This document shows positions 18,984 to 28,836 of a stretch of DNA of 64,000 bases, piece by piece; the first letter of the stretch is position 1, and each line of letters begins with the position of its first letter. The translations under genes were made by a program, and so were the position numbers. The notes under the pieces were generated by a model that saw only the letters and a list, made by a program, of their open reading frames with translations, was not told where the DNA came from and searched no databases. The DNA is from Petasospora fabianii (Eukaryota > Ascomycota > Saccharomycetes > Phaffomycetales > Wickerhamomycetaceae): assembly GCA_022641835.1 (NCBI GenBank), contig CP048721.1:186001-250000 (forward strand), read 5' to 3'.

Positions 18984-20696
18984 TTAGAGCTTTGCCTCTT
19001 CAGCCAAACCGTTCTTGGTGGCTGGAATGTTTACCTCCAATTTACCAGCATCATCTGGTGTTCCATCACCAAAGAATACCACTGTAACAGTGAGGTCATC
19101 CCTGTATTTTCTAGATGTTGGACTTGGAATTGAAACGAGTGTGGAGACGTATTCCTTAGATCCACCCAATGAGAGGGCATTACGGATCAAGTGTGTTGAT
19201 ACGTTGGTGTCTTCAAGCAAATATTCATGTTGCTCTGAAACTTTTTTGTTTCTGAATGCTGGACGCTGGAAATCACGATATTTCTCATCAGATACATCAA
19301 GGACACGAGGAAGCTTTTTGTCATCAGAACCGGAGAAAAGGCCACTCCATCTCTTTTCCTCTGTGGATGTTGGTGTTGTGGTTTTTGTAACAGAATTCTT
19401 CTCCATCCATTTCACAACAAGACCCACAATCTCCTCATTTGATAAAAGTTCATAAAGACCATCAGATCCAATGACAACAAAATCGCGCTTGGATGGATCA
19501 ATCTTGGTTGTGGTAACCACTGGTTCTGCGGTAACATATGGTGGAGTCAAACTGTTCTTTGGTGGGGATCTGAAGTAAACTTTAAGGTGTTCCGGTAAGG
19601 AATCAATAGCCTTACCATTGATTTCTTTCAATTTGTATCTGAAATCACCAAATGCTCTGGTTGGTTGCAAGGAACCCAAGACACGACCATTACGTACACA
19701 TGTAGCTTCACCTGGGTGCTCGGCTTTAATTCTCTCAACTTCTTCTGGATTATCACCTGTTTGATCAACACTAAGAGACTTTGCAGTCCATTGACCATCG
19801 GCATTCAGAGATCCAAGCACAGCACGAGAATCACCAGTGACTGCTACTCTTAACAATTGTGATGATGAATCGTAGAATGTGAGAAGTCCACATGCACCAG
19901 AAGCAGCAGGGAGGGCCCTTAATGCTCTTTCCTTGTTGTTTGGGTCTTCAAAAAGCTGTGTTAATCCTTCTTGAACAATCTCATGGTCCAAATGAAGAAA
20001 TCCACGCTTAATGGCTTCGTCAATAACCTCTGGTGTTGGAATGAGACGTGCACCACTGGAAGGATCCTCTGGATCTTGCTTGTATTCTGCGCCCAATGCA
20101 TGAACAACGTGAGAAATGAGTTCATCACGTAACTTCAAGGATGTGTAATAACCTGAATGGCCATCGTAGATACCCCAGAAATAGAAATCTGTGTTACCAT
20201 CTTTAGTAGGCACCGTAACAACAGCTTCTGAACGATCATCCTCTATTGGGGAATTGGATGGAAGTTGAGAGATATCATAACGGACAACACCTTTACCACG
20301 GTTAACATAGTATGACTCTTCAAGGTTACGCAACTGTTTAGTGATTTGTTCATCGCTGAGGAGGAATATGTTCTGGGCGGCCTTTTGTTGTTGCTGTTTG
20401 CTCTGTGTGGTTGAGAAGGCACGAAGACGCGTACCATCGCCCGAATCGGAGAGGTAATGGGACTGAAGGGAGAAGTATGAGGCGAAAAAGAGAATTCCGG
20501 AAGCCAATGCGATGTTAATCTCACGCATGGCACGCTTGTTGTTCTTGACCTTGGAAGACGAGGACGTGGACGAGCCTTGGGCCCTTGCCAATTGTGTAGT
20601 GGAGAAAAGACGGGCAGAAGCCTGTGGGGTCAACTGAAGACGGCGCACTGTGGCGCGTGCCAGCGCTGATATATGTGGTGGAAGGGCACTGGGCAT
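18984..20696 (-). CDS. PTC5: Mitochondrial PP2C-type protein phosphatase with C-terminal AKL (Ptc5)
   Basis: A 570-residue metal-dependent Ser/Thr phosphatase of the PPM/PP2C family. Ptc5 dephosphorylates the E1-alpha subunit of pyruvate dehydrogenase. The N-terminus is a basic, Arg-rich, acid-free presequence (RATVRRLQLTPQASARLFSTT), followed by a hydrophobic segment at about 62-80 that could hold it in the inner membrane. PP2C motifs include YFWGIYDGHSG (about 172-182), VTGDSRAVLG, VLGSLQPTRAFGD and VIGSDGLYELLSNEE. The last three residues are AKL, a legitimate type-1 peroxisomal targeting signal. S. cerevisiae Ptc5 is reported to carry both signals and to reach peroxisomes by way of mitochondria, so the combination here looks conserved. 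It is convergent with VRP1. Confidence 0.93.
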   Translation of the reverse strand: MPSALPPHISALARATVRRLQLTPQASARLFSTTQLARAQGSSTSSSSKVKNNKRAMREINIALASGILFFASYFSLQSHYLSDSGDGTRLRAFSTTQSKQQQQKAAQNIFLLSDEQITKQLRNLEESYYVNRGKGVVRYDISQLPSNSPIEDDRSEAVVTVPTKDGNTDFYFWGIYDGHSGYYTSLKLRDELISHVVHALGAEYKQDPEDPSSGARLIPTPEVIDEAIKRGFLHLDHEIVQEGLTQLFEDPNNKERALRALPAASGACGLLTFYDSSSQLLRVAVTGDSRAVLGSLNADGQWTAKSLSVDQTGDNPEEVERIKAEHPGEATCVRNGRVLGSLQPTRAFGDFRYKLKEINGKAIDSLPEHLKVYFRSPPKNSLTPPYVTAEPVVTTTKIDPSKRDFVVIGSDGLYELLSNEEIVGLVVKWMEKNSVTKTTTPTSTEEKRWSGLFSGSDDKKLPRVLDVSDEKYRDFQRPAFRNKKVSEQHEYLLEDTNVSTHLIRNALSLGGSKEYVSTLVSIPSPTSRKYRDDLTVTVVFFGDGTPDDAGKLEVNIPATKNGLAEEAKL

Positions 20697-20985
20697 AGCT
20701 TGTTCTTCCTCTGATGGGGGTAGATGTATTTAGTTCAAGAAGATGATTAAGTCCTTTTCTAGCGCCCTACTCCTCCTCTATTTCTCTCCTCTTTCCCTCC
20801 ACACTGAACTCGCCCATTCCAGATTTCCCGCTTAGCGACCCGCACCACCCGAACACCACCAAAGGCTCAGCTGTGGAGCGACAAGAGACAAAGAGAGACA
20901 GAGAGAGAGAGACAGAACTGATAACGGTGAAAGACACAGCGCCACCACAACTGGGTAAACGCACAACCACAACCACGATAACACT

Positions 20986-21746
20986 ATGAGCAAGCCAGTA
21001 ACGCCCGTGAAGCTTGTATTGCTTGGAGAGGCCGCTGTCGGAAAGTCTTCGCTCGTGCTACGCTTCGTCAGCAATGACTTCCAGGAGAATAAAGGTGAGT
21101 TGAAAGTGACTGCCGCCGCCCCCTTGTCTTCCCTTTATCCCGTGCTAACACCACCACAGAACCAACCATCGGCGCCGCATTTTTAACACAGAGATGTGCT
21201 ATTGGCGATAAGACAATCAAGTTTGAGATTTGGTAAGTGTCCCATCATTACTTTTGAAACGTGTTTTCATATCTAAAGAAGACCACCAACTAACCGCCCA
21301 CCAATAGGGATACTGCTGGTCAGGAGCGCTTTGCCTCCCTCGCACCAATGTACTATCGTAATGCACAATGTGCCGTTGTGGTGTATGATGTTACCAAGCC
21401 AGCATCATTCATCAAGGCCCGTCATTGGGTGAAAGAACTTCATGAGCAAGCTGCGGCAGGGATAGTAATTGCCCTCTGTGCTAATAAGCACGATTTAGTT
21501 GAGGCTGATGAGACACAAAGGAAGGTTGCCTATGCTGAGGGTCAACAATTGGCTGAAGAGGAAGGACTCTTGTTCTTTGAAACCTCTGCAAAGACTGGGT
21601 TCAATGTGAAGGAGGTGTTTGTTGCCCTTGGTGCTAAGGTTCCAAGCCCGGATGAATCTGTTGAGCAGGCTCCTCAACAGGGTGCTAACAAGGTTGATTT
21701 GAACGTACAGAATGATTCTGCTGTTAATTCTGGTTGTGCTTGTTGA
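20986..21746 (+). CDS. VPS21: Rab5-family GTPase (Vps21-like), two introns
   Basis: Join 20986..21094, 21160..21232 and 21308..21746 gives 206 residues. Rab5/Vps21 controls vesicle tethering and fusion at early endosomes. Motifs: P-loop GEAAVGKSS, effector [32 protein letters not shown], guanine motif NKHD, ETSAK, and a C-terminal GCAC for double geranylgeranylation. The sequence is closer to Vps21 than to Ypt52/53 around the switch regions. Intron 1 (21095-21159, 65 bases, GTGAGT, branch GCTAAC) and intron 2 (21233-21307, 75 bases, GTAAGT, branch ACTAAC) restore the conserved protein exactly. S. cerevisiae VPS21 has no introns. It is convergent with the yapsin gene. Confidence 0.95.
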
Positions 21747-21986
21747 AGATTCCTATCTCCTTAACTGTATATTAGGCTTCTTTTTTATACTGAATTGTGG
21801 GCACACAGTGATAATGAATTATGTATCTATCATATGAGCACACCTTTGTAACATATATCTATGATTCAGAGACCGAACTTTGCAGTCTACGTACGTGTTA
21901 AAATAAATAAAACTGACATGAATGGATTATAAAGAAGAAAGGGGGGAGGAACCAAACAAAATAGGGACTGTAATGTCTGTATGAAA

Positions 21987-23666
21987 TCACAAGAGAGCCA
22001 ACATACCCATGGCCAAAGATGCAGCAGCAGCAATGAATGGTGCGTTATGAGAACCAGCACCAGTACTTGAGCTTGAGCCAGATGAGCCACTTCTTGTACT
22101 TGAACTTGTAGATCTAGAAGCAGTTTGAGTAACAGAAGAGGTGGACTCCTCGCCATCATCATCAGCAGATGAGAGACCAGCACCACCGATGACGCCATTC
22201 AAATCCGTAGAATCAGATCCATCAACGCTTGCAGTGGAGGAATAACCCTCAGCAGCGGATGCAGATGGGATAGAGCCCGTGACAACTTCAATGTTCTCCT
22301 CAGTGGTGTACTTAACCTGGGCCATGGCAATTTCAAGCTCATCCAAGTCATAAACAATGTATGCTGATCTCAAGAAGGAATCACCAAGGATAGCATAATC
22401 AGTACCATAATCCATAAGGGCGAGGACACAAGTGGATCCACTAGAGTCAGCGGCAAGGATAAAGTTATCGATAGGTGCAGAAATTGTAAGACCGTCAAAG
22501 TCGAAAGTGAGGTTGGTGTCTATTGATGACGATGGACAATCCATCAAATAGTAACCATATGAGGAGGAATATCTGGCACCGACAGAGTCAGCGATGGAGG
22601 CGATAGCATCAGATGGGATATAGGTGAGTGTGGTACCGGAGTCCAACAATGCAGCGATTGGGGAAGAGAGTGCAGAGTCACCACCATCAAAAGAGATACC
22701 GGATAATGCGACTTCAAGCTTGATAGGGGTATCATAGCCAGATGATGAGAGTGTATTGATGATTGGGACGGTGGTCAATGTACCAGAGTACTTAGCATGG
22801 TCGATACCACCAAATAAGACACTTCCCGAGTCAGCATTGTAGTCGTTCAAGTAAAGAGAATAAAGTCTCTTGCTGATCAAACCGTCTTCAACCATCTTAA
22901 CAGGAAGGTTTGCGTATTGATATCTTGATGTTAGTGAGGAAGCTCTAGATCCAGAGTATGTAGTCTCCAATCCGGTGAGACCGATACCGAGGACACCAAC
23001 GGTGGAGTTTGTTCTGTTAGCAACAGCAAACGAAAAGTCCTTGACTTCGGTACCACCAACGGTGACGGTATCATAACCCCATGTACCGTATGCAAATGTT
23101 GAGTCACCGTAAACGATGTAGAATTCAGTTTCGTTGGAGTGGAATGAATCAGAGTTATTTGGATTGAAAACACCATATTGTGAACAGTCAATGGCCTTGA
23201 GCGAGGATGTATCAGATGTGACATCTGATGCCTTGTTCACCACATTAAGGTCGGATTTGGCAGAGTTTCCAGTAGTGGTGAGGGAGTCATGAGATGTAAG
23301 ATCATCGAGAACTCTGTATTTACGAGAGGAAGAAGAAGATGAAGAGGAAGACCCACAGTATGGATTGTTCGAGCCTGTAACCCACAAGTCTGAGGAACCT
23401 GTGTCGACGAGAACGACAACATCCTGATTTGTGGAACCAATTTTGAGGTCGACCGAGTAGAATGTCTGTTCATTTTCGAGAGTTGTCTCGATGGTACCAT
23501 CGACTGAGTCTCTAACACGTAGACGGGGCTTTGCACCAGCAGTAGCGGTGCCATAAGAAGAGCCTCGAGACACGTTGAAGTGTAGTGACTGGAAGCCAGG
23601 TGAGAGCATCTTGGCGGTGGCGCCAGTGGCTGCCACCAGGGAAAAGAGCACAGAGAACGGAAGCAT
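21987..23666 (-). CDS. Yapsin-type GPI-anchored aspartyl protease
   Basis: A 559-residue secreted aspartyl protease. A signal peptide (about 1-18) is followed by a propeptide with basic RLRVR sites. The first catalytic motif VDTGSSDLWVTG lies at about 87-98 and the second, ALLDSGTTLTYIP, near 340. A Ser-rich loop (SSSSSSSS) sits after the first catalytic Asp, in the place where yapsins have a processed insert. The C-terminus is Ser/Thr-rich and ends in a GPI-type signal (SHNAPFIAAAASLAMGMLALL). Yapsins shed and process wall proteins at paired basic sites. Family is certain; the exact paralogue (YPS1, MKC7 or other) is not. Confidence 0.92.
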   Translation of the reverse strand: MLPFSVLFSLVAATGATAKMLSPGFQSLHFNVSRGSSYGTATAGAKPRLRVRDSVDGTIETTLENEQTFYSVDLKIGSTNQDVVVLVDTGSSDLWVTGSNNPYCGSSSSSSSSSRKYRVLDDLTSHDSLTTTGNSAKSDLNVVNKASDVTSDTSSLKAIDCSQYGVFNPNNSDSFHSNETEFYIVYGDSTFAYGTWGYDTVTVGGTEVKDFSFAVANRTNSTVGVLGIGLTGLETTYSGSRASSLTSRYQYANLPVKMVEDGLISKRLYSLYLNDYNADSGSVLFGGIDHAKYSGTLTTVPIINTLSSSGYDTPIKLEVALSGISFDGGDSALSSPIAALLDSGTTLTYIPSDAIASIADSVGARYSSSYGYYLMDCPSSSIDTNLTFDFDGLTISAPIDNFILAADSSGSTCVLALMDYGTDYAILGDSFLRSAYIVYDLDELEIAMAQVKYTTEENIEVVTGSIPSASAAEGYSSTASVDGSDSTDLNGVIGGAGLSSADDDGEESTSSVTQTASRSTSSSTRSGSSGSSSSTGAGSHNAPFIAAAASLAMGMLALL

Positions 23667-24189
23667 GTGTTATGATAGTTCTATGCAATAGACAGACGTC
23701 TCTCTCTTTCTCTCTGTCTCTGCGCTGAAATGAAGATGCAATGCTACAAATATAGGATGTGCTTTTGTCAAGGCTATGTGACGCGGTAGGGCCACGGGCG
23801 GGCGCGGGCGCGCCCGTGCCAATCATCGCGCTCTTGCACCCCCAAGGAGCCTGACTAGCCGGTGGCTGTGTGTCTCTGTAGAGTGTAGTGAGCTTGGTTG
23901 CTGGTCACTTTATCACCTCTTGGCATTTCTCCACAGCCTCTACCCTCCACTTGCTCCGGTATTTCCCTTTAAACTTCATTCACCGAACTGACTAATCAAT
24001 TTACCCCCACCCTTCAGAACAATGCTCTTCAGGGGTTCGGCCGTTAATCTGCTAATGAAGATTTTCCGCCTATGACGTCATTGTCTAAAACACTTCACTA
24101 GATATACTCAATTCATTCTCTCTTATCTCTTCACATTAACTTACATTTATCTCCAAATATATATATATATATATATATATATCCATATG
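23667..24189 (-). promoter_or_regulatory. Yapsin promoter region with a GC-rich inverted repeat
   Basis: The gap contains the yapsin upstream region and the 3' flank of the FAD oxidoreductase gene; no gene is seen. At 23793-23818 the 26-base block CACGGGCG-N10-CGCCCGTG is almost all G and C, with an inner GGGCGCGCCC palindrome at 23806-23815. It lies about 130-150 bases upstream of the yapsin ATG and stands out in an otherwise AT-rich promoter. It is a plausible protein-binding site. Confidence 0.4.
24157..24182. repeat. (AT)13 dinucleotide repeat
   Basis: A perfect AT tract of 26 bases that ends 8 bases from the stop of the FAD oxidoreductase gene, so it falls in that gene's 3' untranslated region. 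TATATA-type elements near stops act as polyadenylation efficiency signals in yeast, so it may help form the 3' end. Its length probably varies. Confidence 0.9.
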
Positions 24190-25833
24190 TCAGGCAGAAA
24201 CATCATTAAGAACACCGTACCAATTGCATTGTCCCCCAGTGCATCTCAGTAGCTCGGCCATTCCCCCCTTCTTGGTATTTGGCGCCTCGCTGATCTTACC
24301 CAGGAACAACTCTCCCATTTCTCTCATGCGCTGTGCCTTCCATCCCACACGCTCAGCTCCTAATCTACCACCATCGAGATTGGCAGAAGATGGACCGGTT
24401 CTCAGCATGGCATACCTGCCAATCATGAAAAATGGGACGTCTTTGCTCCATTGAAGATCATCAGTCAGACATGGTAGCCCCCTAACCGATTTGATTGGGT
24501 GAGACTCGAGTAGTGATTGTAAGAATGGTTCTGTTGTGAGACTTGGTGTGCTGCCAGTGCAATATACAACGTAATTCATGTTTGCTAAAAGTGTGTTAGT
24601 ATCATCCTTCTTGTTATGAAGGGTAACTCTGGCCCATCTGTTGTTTTCCTCATCCCATAGTTTGTCAACAACTTCAGTGTTTCTATAGATCACAACTCTT
24701 CCTTTCTTCTCCAAGTCATGAAGCACGTCCAAGTACTGCGGATTTACAGATCCACCCCGTCTTGCCTTCATAGCAGCATCGAATCTCTCCTCATCAGTCT
24801 CATGTTGCCAAAACTCCGTCTTGGTGATGTTTTTATTCTTGGTGACCCACTCTAATCCAAAGTCAAAGTGTTGAACTTTGATCTCGCCACGGGTGACAAA
24901 ATGAACACGACTAAACCCTTGCATTAATGCCTTCTCTGCAAGCTGGGCAGATGAAAGACCACCTCCAACAATGATAAGCTCAGCCTTCTTCGAAGCGATC
25001 GCACCAACAACACCTGGAGGCGGGAAGGAAACCTGCTTAAGGAATAAATGAGAAGAGTGACAACTTCCTTGTGGAAACCTGTAATCCAGGTCTGGTTGAA
25101 TGGGGTAGTTGATGGTACCTGATGGTCCAACGGCACTAATGCAAAGGCCACATCCATAAACATCACCAGAAACTGTCTCAACTCTGAAACCTATGCCCTT
25201 AGTCTCTCTGCCATCATGTTCGTTGACAACACATATTTCACCATACTTAACATCAATAACCTCACATTGTTTCACCTGATTGTTTAATCTAGCTCTTTTC
25301 GATATAAAAGAGCAGAAATCCTTGAACAATTGTGATCCCGGTCTGTAAAAGTCAGTCCAGTTACGCTGATCAACCTCAACTGTAGACCCTCTTCTTCCAC
25401 CTTTTTGATGCTTGAACGGATCTCTCCCAACAACACCCTTAATCTCCATCAACTCATCTTCCCTTCCATTAGCATAAGCAAATGCAGTCATGGCATCACT
25501 ATCAGAAGGATCCGGATGGAAAAACATTGGACTCCTTAGGTGTTTGATACCCAACGCTTCAAATTGATTCCCCCATTGTGCCATGAATCTCGGAGCGATC
25601 TTATCCAAAATAAGAATATCATCCGGTTTGAAAAGCCCCGTGCTTGAGTCCAGGTTATGACGTTGACGGAGCCAATGGAAACGATTATGTTCAGAATCAG
25701 AGTACTCAGCTCCTGAAGTTGTGGTGCAAAGACGTGAGGAGACTGCTAGAGCGGAGGGACCACCACCGATGATGATGACCGGGGAAAAGTTAGACTCAGG
25801 GATCGTGAAGGACATTGATAAATGCTTACCCAC
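24190..25833 (-). CDS. FAD-dependent oxidoreductase, OSGIN / ornithine-monooxygenase-like
   Basis: A 547-residue flavoprotein. The N-terminal FAD motif VIIIGGGPSALAVSSRL lies at about 19-35, and a second dinucleotide motif, LIIVGGGLSSAQLAEKAL, near 285 is expected to bind NAD(P)H. YCTGSTPSL near 440 matches the usual ATG-like motif of flavin monooxygenases. Layout and length resemble the OSGIN family and the L-ornithine/lysine N-monooxygenase-like proteins of fungi. I know of no clear S. cerevisiae counterpart. A siderophore role would be speculative, since no other siderophore gene is nearby. It stands alone, with a 1.2-kb gap upstream. Confidence 0.72.
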   Translation of the reverse strand: MGKHLSMSFTIPESNFSPVIIIGGGPSALAVSSRLCTTTSGAEYSDSEHNRFHWLRQRHNLDSSTGLFKPDDILILDKIAPRFMAQWGNQFEALGIKHLRSPMFFHPDPSDSDAMTAFAYANGREDELMEIKGVVGRDPFKHQKGGRRGSTVEVDQRNWTDFYRPGSQLFKDFCSFISKRARLNNQVKQCEVIDVKYGEICVVNEHDGRETKGIGFRVETVSGDVYGCGLCISAVGPSGTINYPIQPDLDYRFPQGSCHSSHLFLKQVSFPPPGVVGAIASKKAELIIVGGGLSSAQLAEKALMQGFSRVHFVTRGEIKVQHFDFGLEWVTKNKNITKTEFWQHETDEERFDAAMKARRGGSVNPQYLDVLHDLEKKGRVVIYRNTEVVDKLWDEENNRWARVTLHNKKDDTNTLLANMNYVVYCTGSTPSLTTEPFLQSLLESHPIKSVRGLPCLTDDLQWSKDVPFFMIGRYAMLRTGPSSANLDGGRLGAERVGWKAQRMREMGELFLGKISEAPNTKKGGMAELLRCTGGQCNWYGVLNDVSA

Positions 25834-27051
25834 ATTACATAAGATTATACAGATAGATGAGTTAGGGAGTACTGACAGGTTTTATATGATCTGGGTAGAT
25901 ACCGATAACCATCAGAGTGGATCAAAGTGTCCCCGCGTTTCCACCGTGGGGGTTACGGCTCATGACAGCTCAAAAGACCTAACACACCACTATACTAGAT
26001 GACGATAATACTTATTTGAAGCTACCAATTAACCAAATTCCTCTTCAAAGATGCTTTCTGAGTGGCGGTAGGAGACACCAGTCCACTTGTAGATATCAAA
26101 GCTCGAGGTACACTTATAGATCTTCTCAACAGAGCGCTTTGAACACCTAAGCTGTCAGTCATAGTCTTCAACAAGAACATGAGATGCTGGATTACAACCG
26201 TTGATGGATCAAAAGCATCACTCCAAGCTTTAACAACTCTTGATTTCACTCTTGCATCTAGAGTTTCACTTACGAGCCCCATGGACATCAATCTTGGCAG
26301 TACGACTATAGGGAAATGATATCCTCACATATATGGAAAGTTTGCGGATTACCAATGTTACAAGTGCAGCATTGACACCATTACCAATAATGTGAAGGTC
26401 AGCTCCAAGAAGTATTGTCGTAGTGAGCTTGACATATAGTCACCGCTGGATCTTTATTGTCTACCTTACGGAGTTGCATCTTAGCAGGACCTTGATAAGA
26501 CATGGACGCTTACACAGGGTACCCTCAAATGTGGGCGGTCTACATATAGTTTGAGCCTGAAATGAAATTCTGTGGCTTGTTATAGATACTTAAATCAGCA
26601 CTAACTAGCTCTAATGGCCCACACATCACCCTTGAATCTATCATAGTTCATAGAGAGAACCCCAGCATCTTGCAGCGTAGGCACAGCCAATCAGCATGCA
26701 CATCGAACGTGTTCGCGAAACCAAGAAAGCTCGCGAAGTTTTTTTGCCGTTGCGTTGTCAAAGATTGCGCCAATTGCGTTGTTTTTTCGCCAAAAGTTTT
26801 CGTAAACAAACAACCGCGTCCCTGTCACTGCTCATCTTCAACTCTCTAAAGACGATAAGTTCTTAGTTTAAAGACTTTCTCCATCGACAGATACCTTCCC
26901 CATTCGTCTCCATATACTCAAGAAGGTTGATCCACCTGTCTGCCGCACCTAGAACGTTACATTCGCCACTCCAAGCCCCCGCTCTGTGCCTTTCCTGGCC
27001 AGCACTCAACTGCGCCATTCTCATCATTTGCCATTTGGAACCCCAATATCA
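25834..27051. promoter_or_regulatory. 1.2-kb divergent intergenic region
   Basis: The gap lies between the FAD oxidoreductase (minus) and the Gcr1-like gene (plus). An 89-codon open frame (26022-26291, minus) starts MMSMGLVSET and has a protein-like composition, but I recognise no family and it may be chance. Near the right gene there are TTCGCGAA (26712-26719) and CTCGCGAA (26730-26737), a motif also found upstream of several other genes in this window. A CT-rich leader precedes the ATG at 27052. Confidence 0.35.
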
Positions 27052-28408
27052 ATGATGAATGTGAGTATTTACCTCTTATTGACTTACCCAAGGACAATCT
27101 TGACTAACTTACACTTTGCAGGTCAATCCGGTCGCCCTCAAGGATGAGCTCGACAAGCTCAGAGCCATGATTCAGGATCAGAAGAATCAGAACTATACTG
27201 CCCAAGAGAGCATGAACAAGAAGCTCAATGACTACATCGAACGCACTAATCAAAAGATGCAGCAGCTCAATTCTGTGATTGATCTCCTGATAAAGGAGAA
27301 CCAAGATTTGAAAGCGGTCCTTTCAACTCAACGCTTCATAATCCAACCAGTGAACCCCTTCCAGCAGGGTCAAGGTAGTGCTCAACAACAGCAGCACCAG
27401 CCATCTCAACAGTCTCAGACACAACAACAGGTTGATCAGCAAGCTCAGTCACAGGCTCAGCCGCAATCTTCTTCCTCCCAAAACCCTCTGTCACTTCCAC
27501 TGCCCGAGTCATTCCTTGCAGGCTCTTCTCTTCCATCACAACAGAATGGACATCCATCGGATACCCCTCAGCAATCACAGTCACAGCAGCAGGGTCAGAG
27601 ACAACAGTCACAGCACCACTCTCATACACATGCTCATCATCAGCAGCAACAACAACAACAGAACCACCACCGCCAGCAGCAGGCTCAACAGCAACAGCAG
27701 GCTCAGCAACAACAGGCTGCCGCCGCTGCCGCTGCCGCCGCTGCTGCTCAGAATGGAGTTCTAGACAGTGCCCTGACAGATGCCACTGGAAACGGCGGCA
27801 TGTTGAGATTCATCAACAACCAATACGTTGATGATGAACAGACGCTGGCAAGTCAGGCTGGCCATCCTGGAAGCCACCCAAACCCACGCATTGATTTTGT
27901 CTTTATGGACCCAAGCGCATCCAGATCCAGACATTTCAGATCCAACTCCAACTTTGATGGTAATCAGGATGATGAAGATCCAGAGTCCGGTTCTCCAATT
28001 GGTCATCTGACCCCTCCTGCTACGGGAAGTAGGCTCCAAAAGTCTGGTAGACATAGTGAGTACGATGCTGAGAACTACGATTTGATAATTCACAATGACT
28101 TTAACAAGGTTGAAGATATCTACATGGAGTACTATAACTCCTTGAAGCCGCAGGTTGAACGTGTTCAGAAGGCCTACAAGATCAAGAAGATACGTAAGTA
28201 TCAGAAGATCAAGGCACTTGCTGTGAGAATTGACAGATACAAGGAAATCAAGGGTTGTTCCCTTGCAGAGGCTTTCCAGTTCTTTGATAACTTGAGAATC
28301 GCTGAAGACAACACCAAGAGATCTATCGCTTGGTTATACAATACACTACCAGACGTGTTGAAGAAGATTGGTCTCGAAGATCAGTTAAAGAGAAACTCCA
28401 ACAACTGA
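27052..28408 (+). CDS. Gcr1/Hot1/Msn1-like transcriptional regulator, one intron
   Basis: Join 27052..27060 and 27122..28408 gives 431 residues. The first exon codes only for Met-Met-Asn; the 61-base intron has donor GTGAGT, branch ACTAAC (27103-27108) and acceptor GCAG. Residues 5-70 form a coiled coil (DELDKLRAMIQ through IDLLIKENQDLK). A long Gln/His/Ala-rich region follows, with polyQ and an 11-Ala run. The C-terminal about 105 residues (YDLIIHNDFNKVEDIYMEYY, RKYQKIKALAVRIDRYKE, SLAEAFQFFDNLR) match the outline of the GCR1_C DNA-binding domain shared by Gcr1, Hot1 and Msn1. That match is from memory of the pattern, so the call is moderate. A factor for glycolytic or osmostress genes is possible. 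Confidence 0.6.
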
Positions 28409-28836
28409 GATCTATCGTTTCCATTTGTTATTGTTCCCTTTTTGTTTTCTTTATTTCTATTATGATTTCCTTCTCTTGATAATTTCTTGTTTTCTTTTTT
28501 TATTGATTGCCTTTTCTAGCTGGTACTTTATCCCTTGGTCTGTTTTATGTCTTGTGTTTTTTTCTATCTCGTTGGCATGCACTTCCCTCTGATATAATGG
28601 GGCTACCTACTTTGGTCACTGTGTCATGTTGGGTCTTCCTTGGCATGTCAACAAAAAAGGAGGGTCAAAATGATCCTAGATGTGTGTAATATAATGTAAT
28701 CGATACTGTGTGACATAGATTTGTACAGGAATCTGTGTAGTTGCCAGAGCCAACTTGCGCCTTTATGATATGTACTGCAGAATAGGTCTTGTTGACAATA
28801 GTAGGCATCTATTACTAAGCTAGGCTGATATAGATC
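28409..28836. other. Convergent 3' region
   Basis: A T-rich 428-base gap between the stops of the Gcr1-like gene and BIO2. It begins with long T-rich stretches typical of yeast 3' ends. I see no gene or structured RNA in it. Confidence 0.5.

Noticed and set aside
24157-24182. AT tract as an origin of replication
   Set aside because: A plain dinucleotide repeat next to a stop codon; no ACS-like element could be recognised with confidence.
26022-26291. 89-codon minus-strand frame as a gene
   Set aside because: Protein-like composition but no family, and sequence upstream does not continue as coding; too weak to call.
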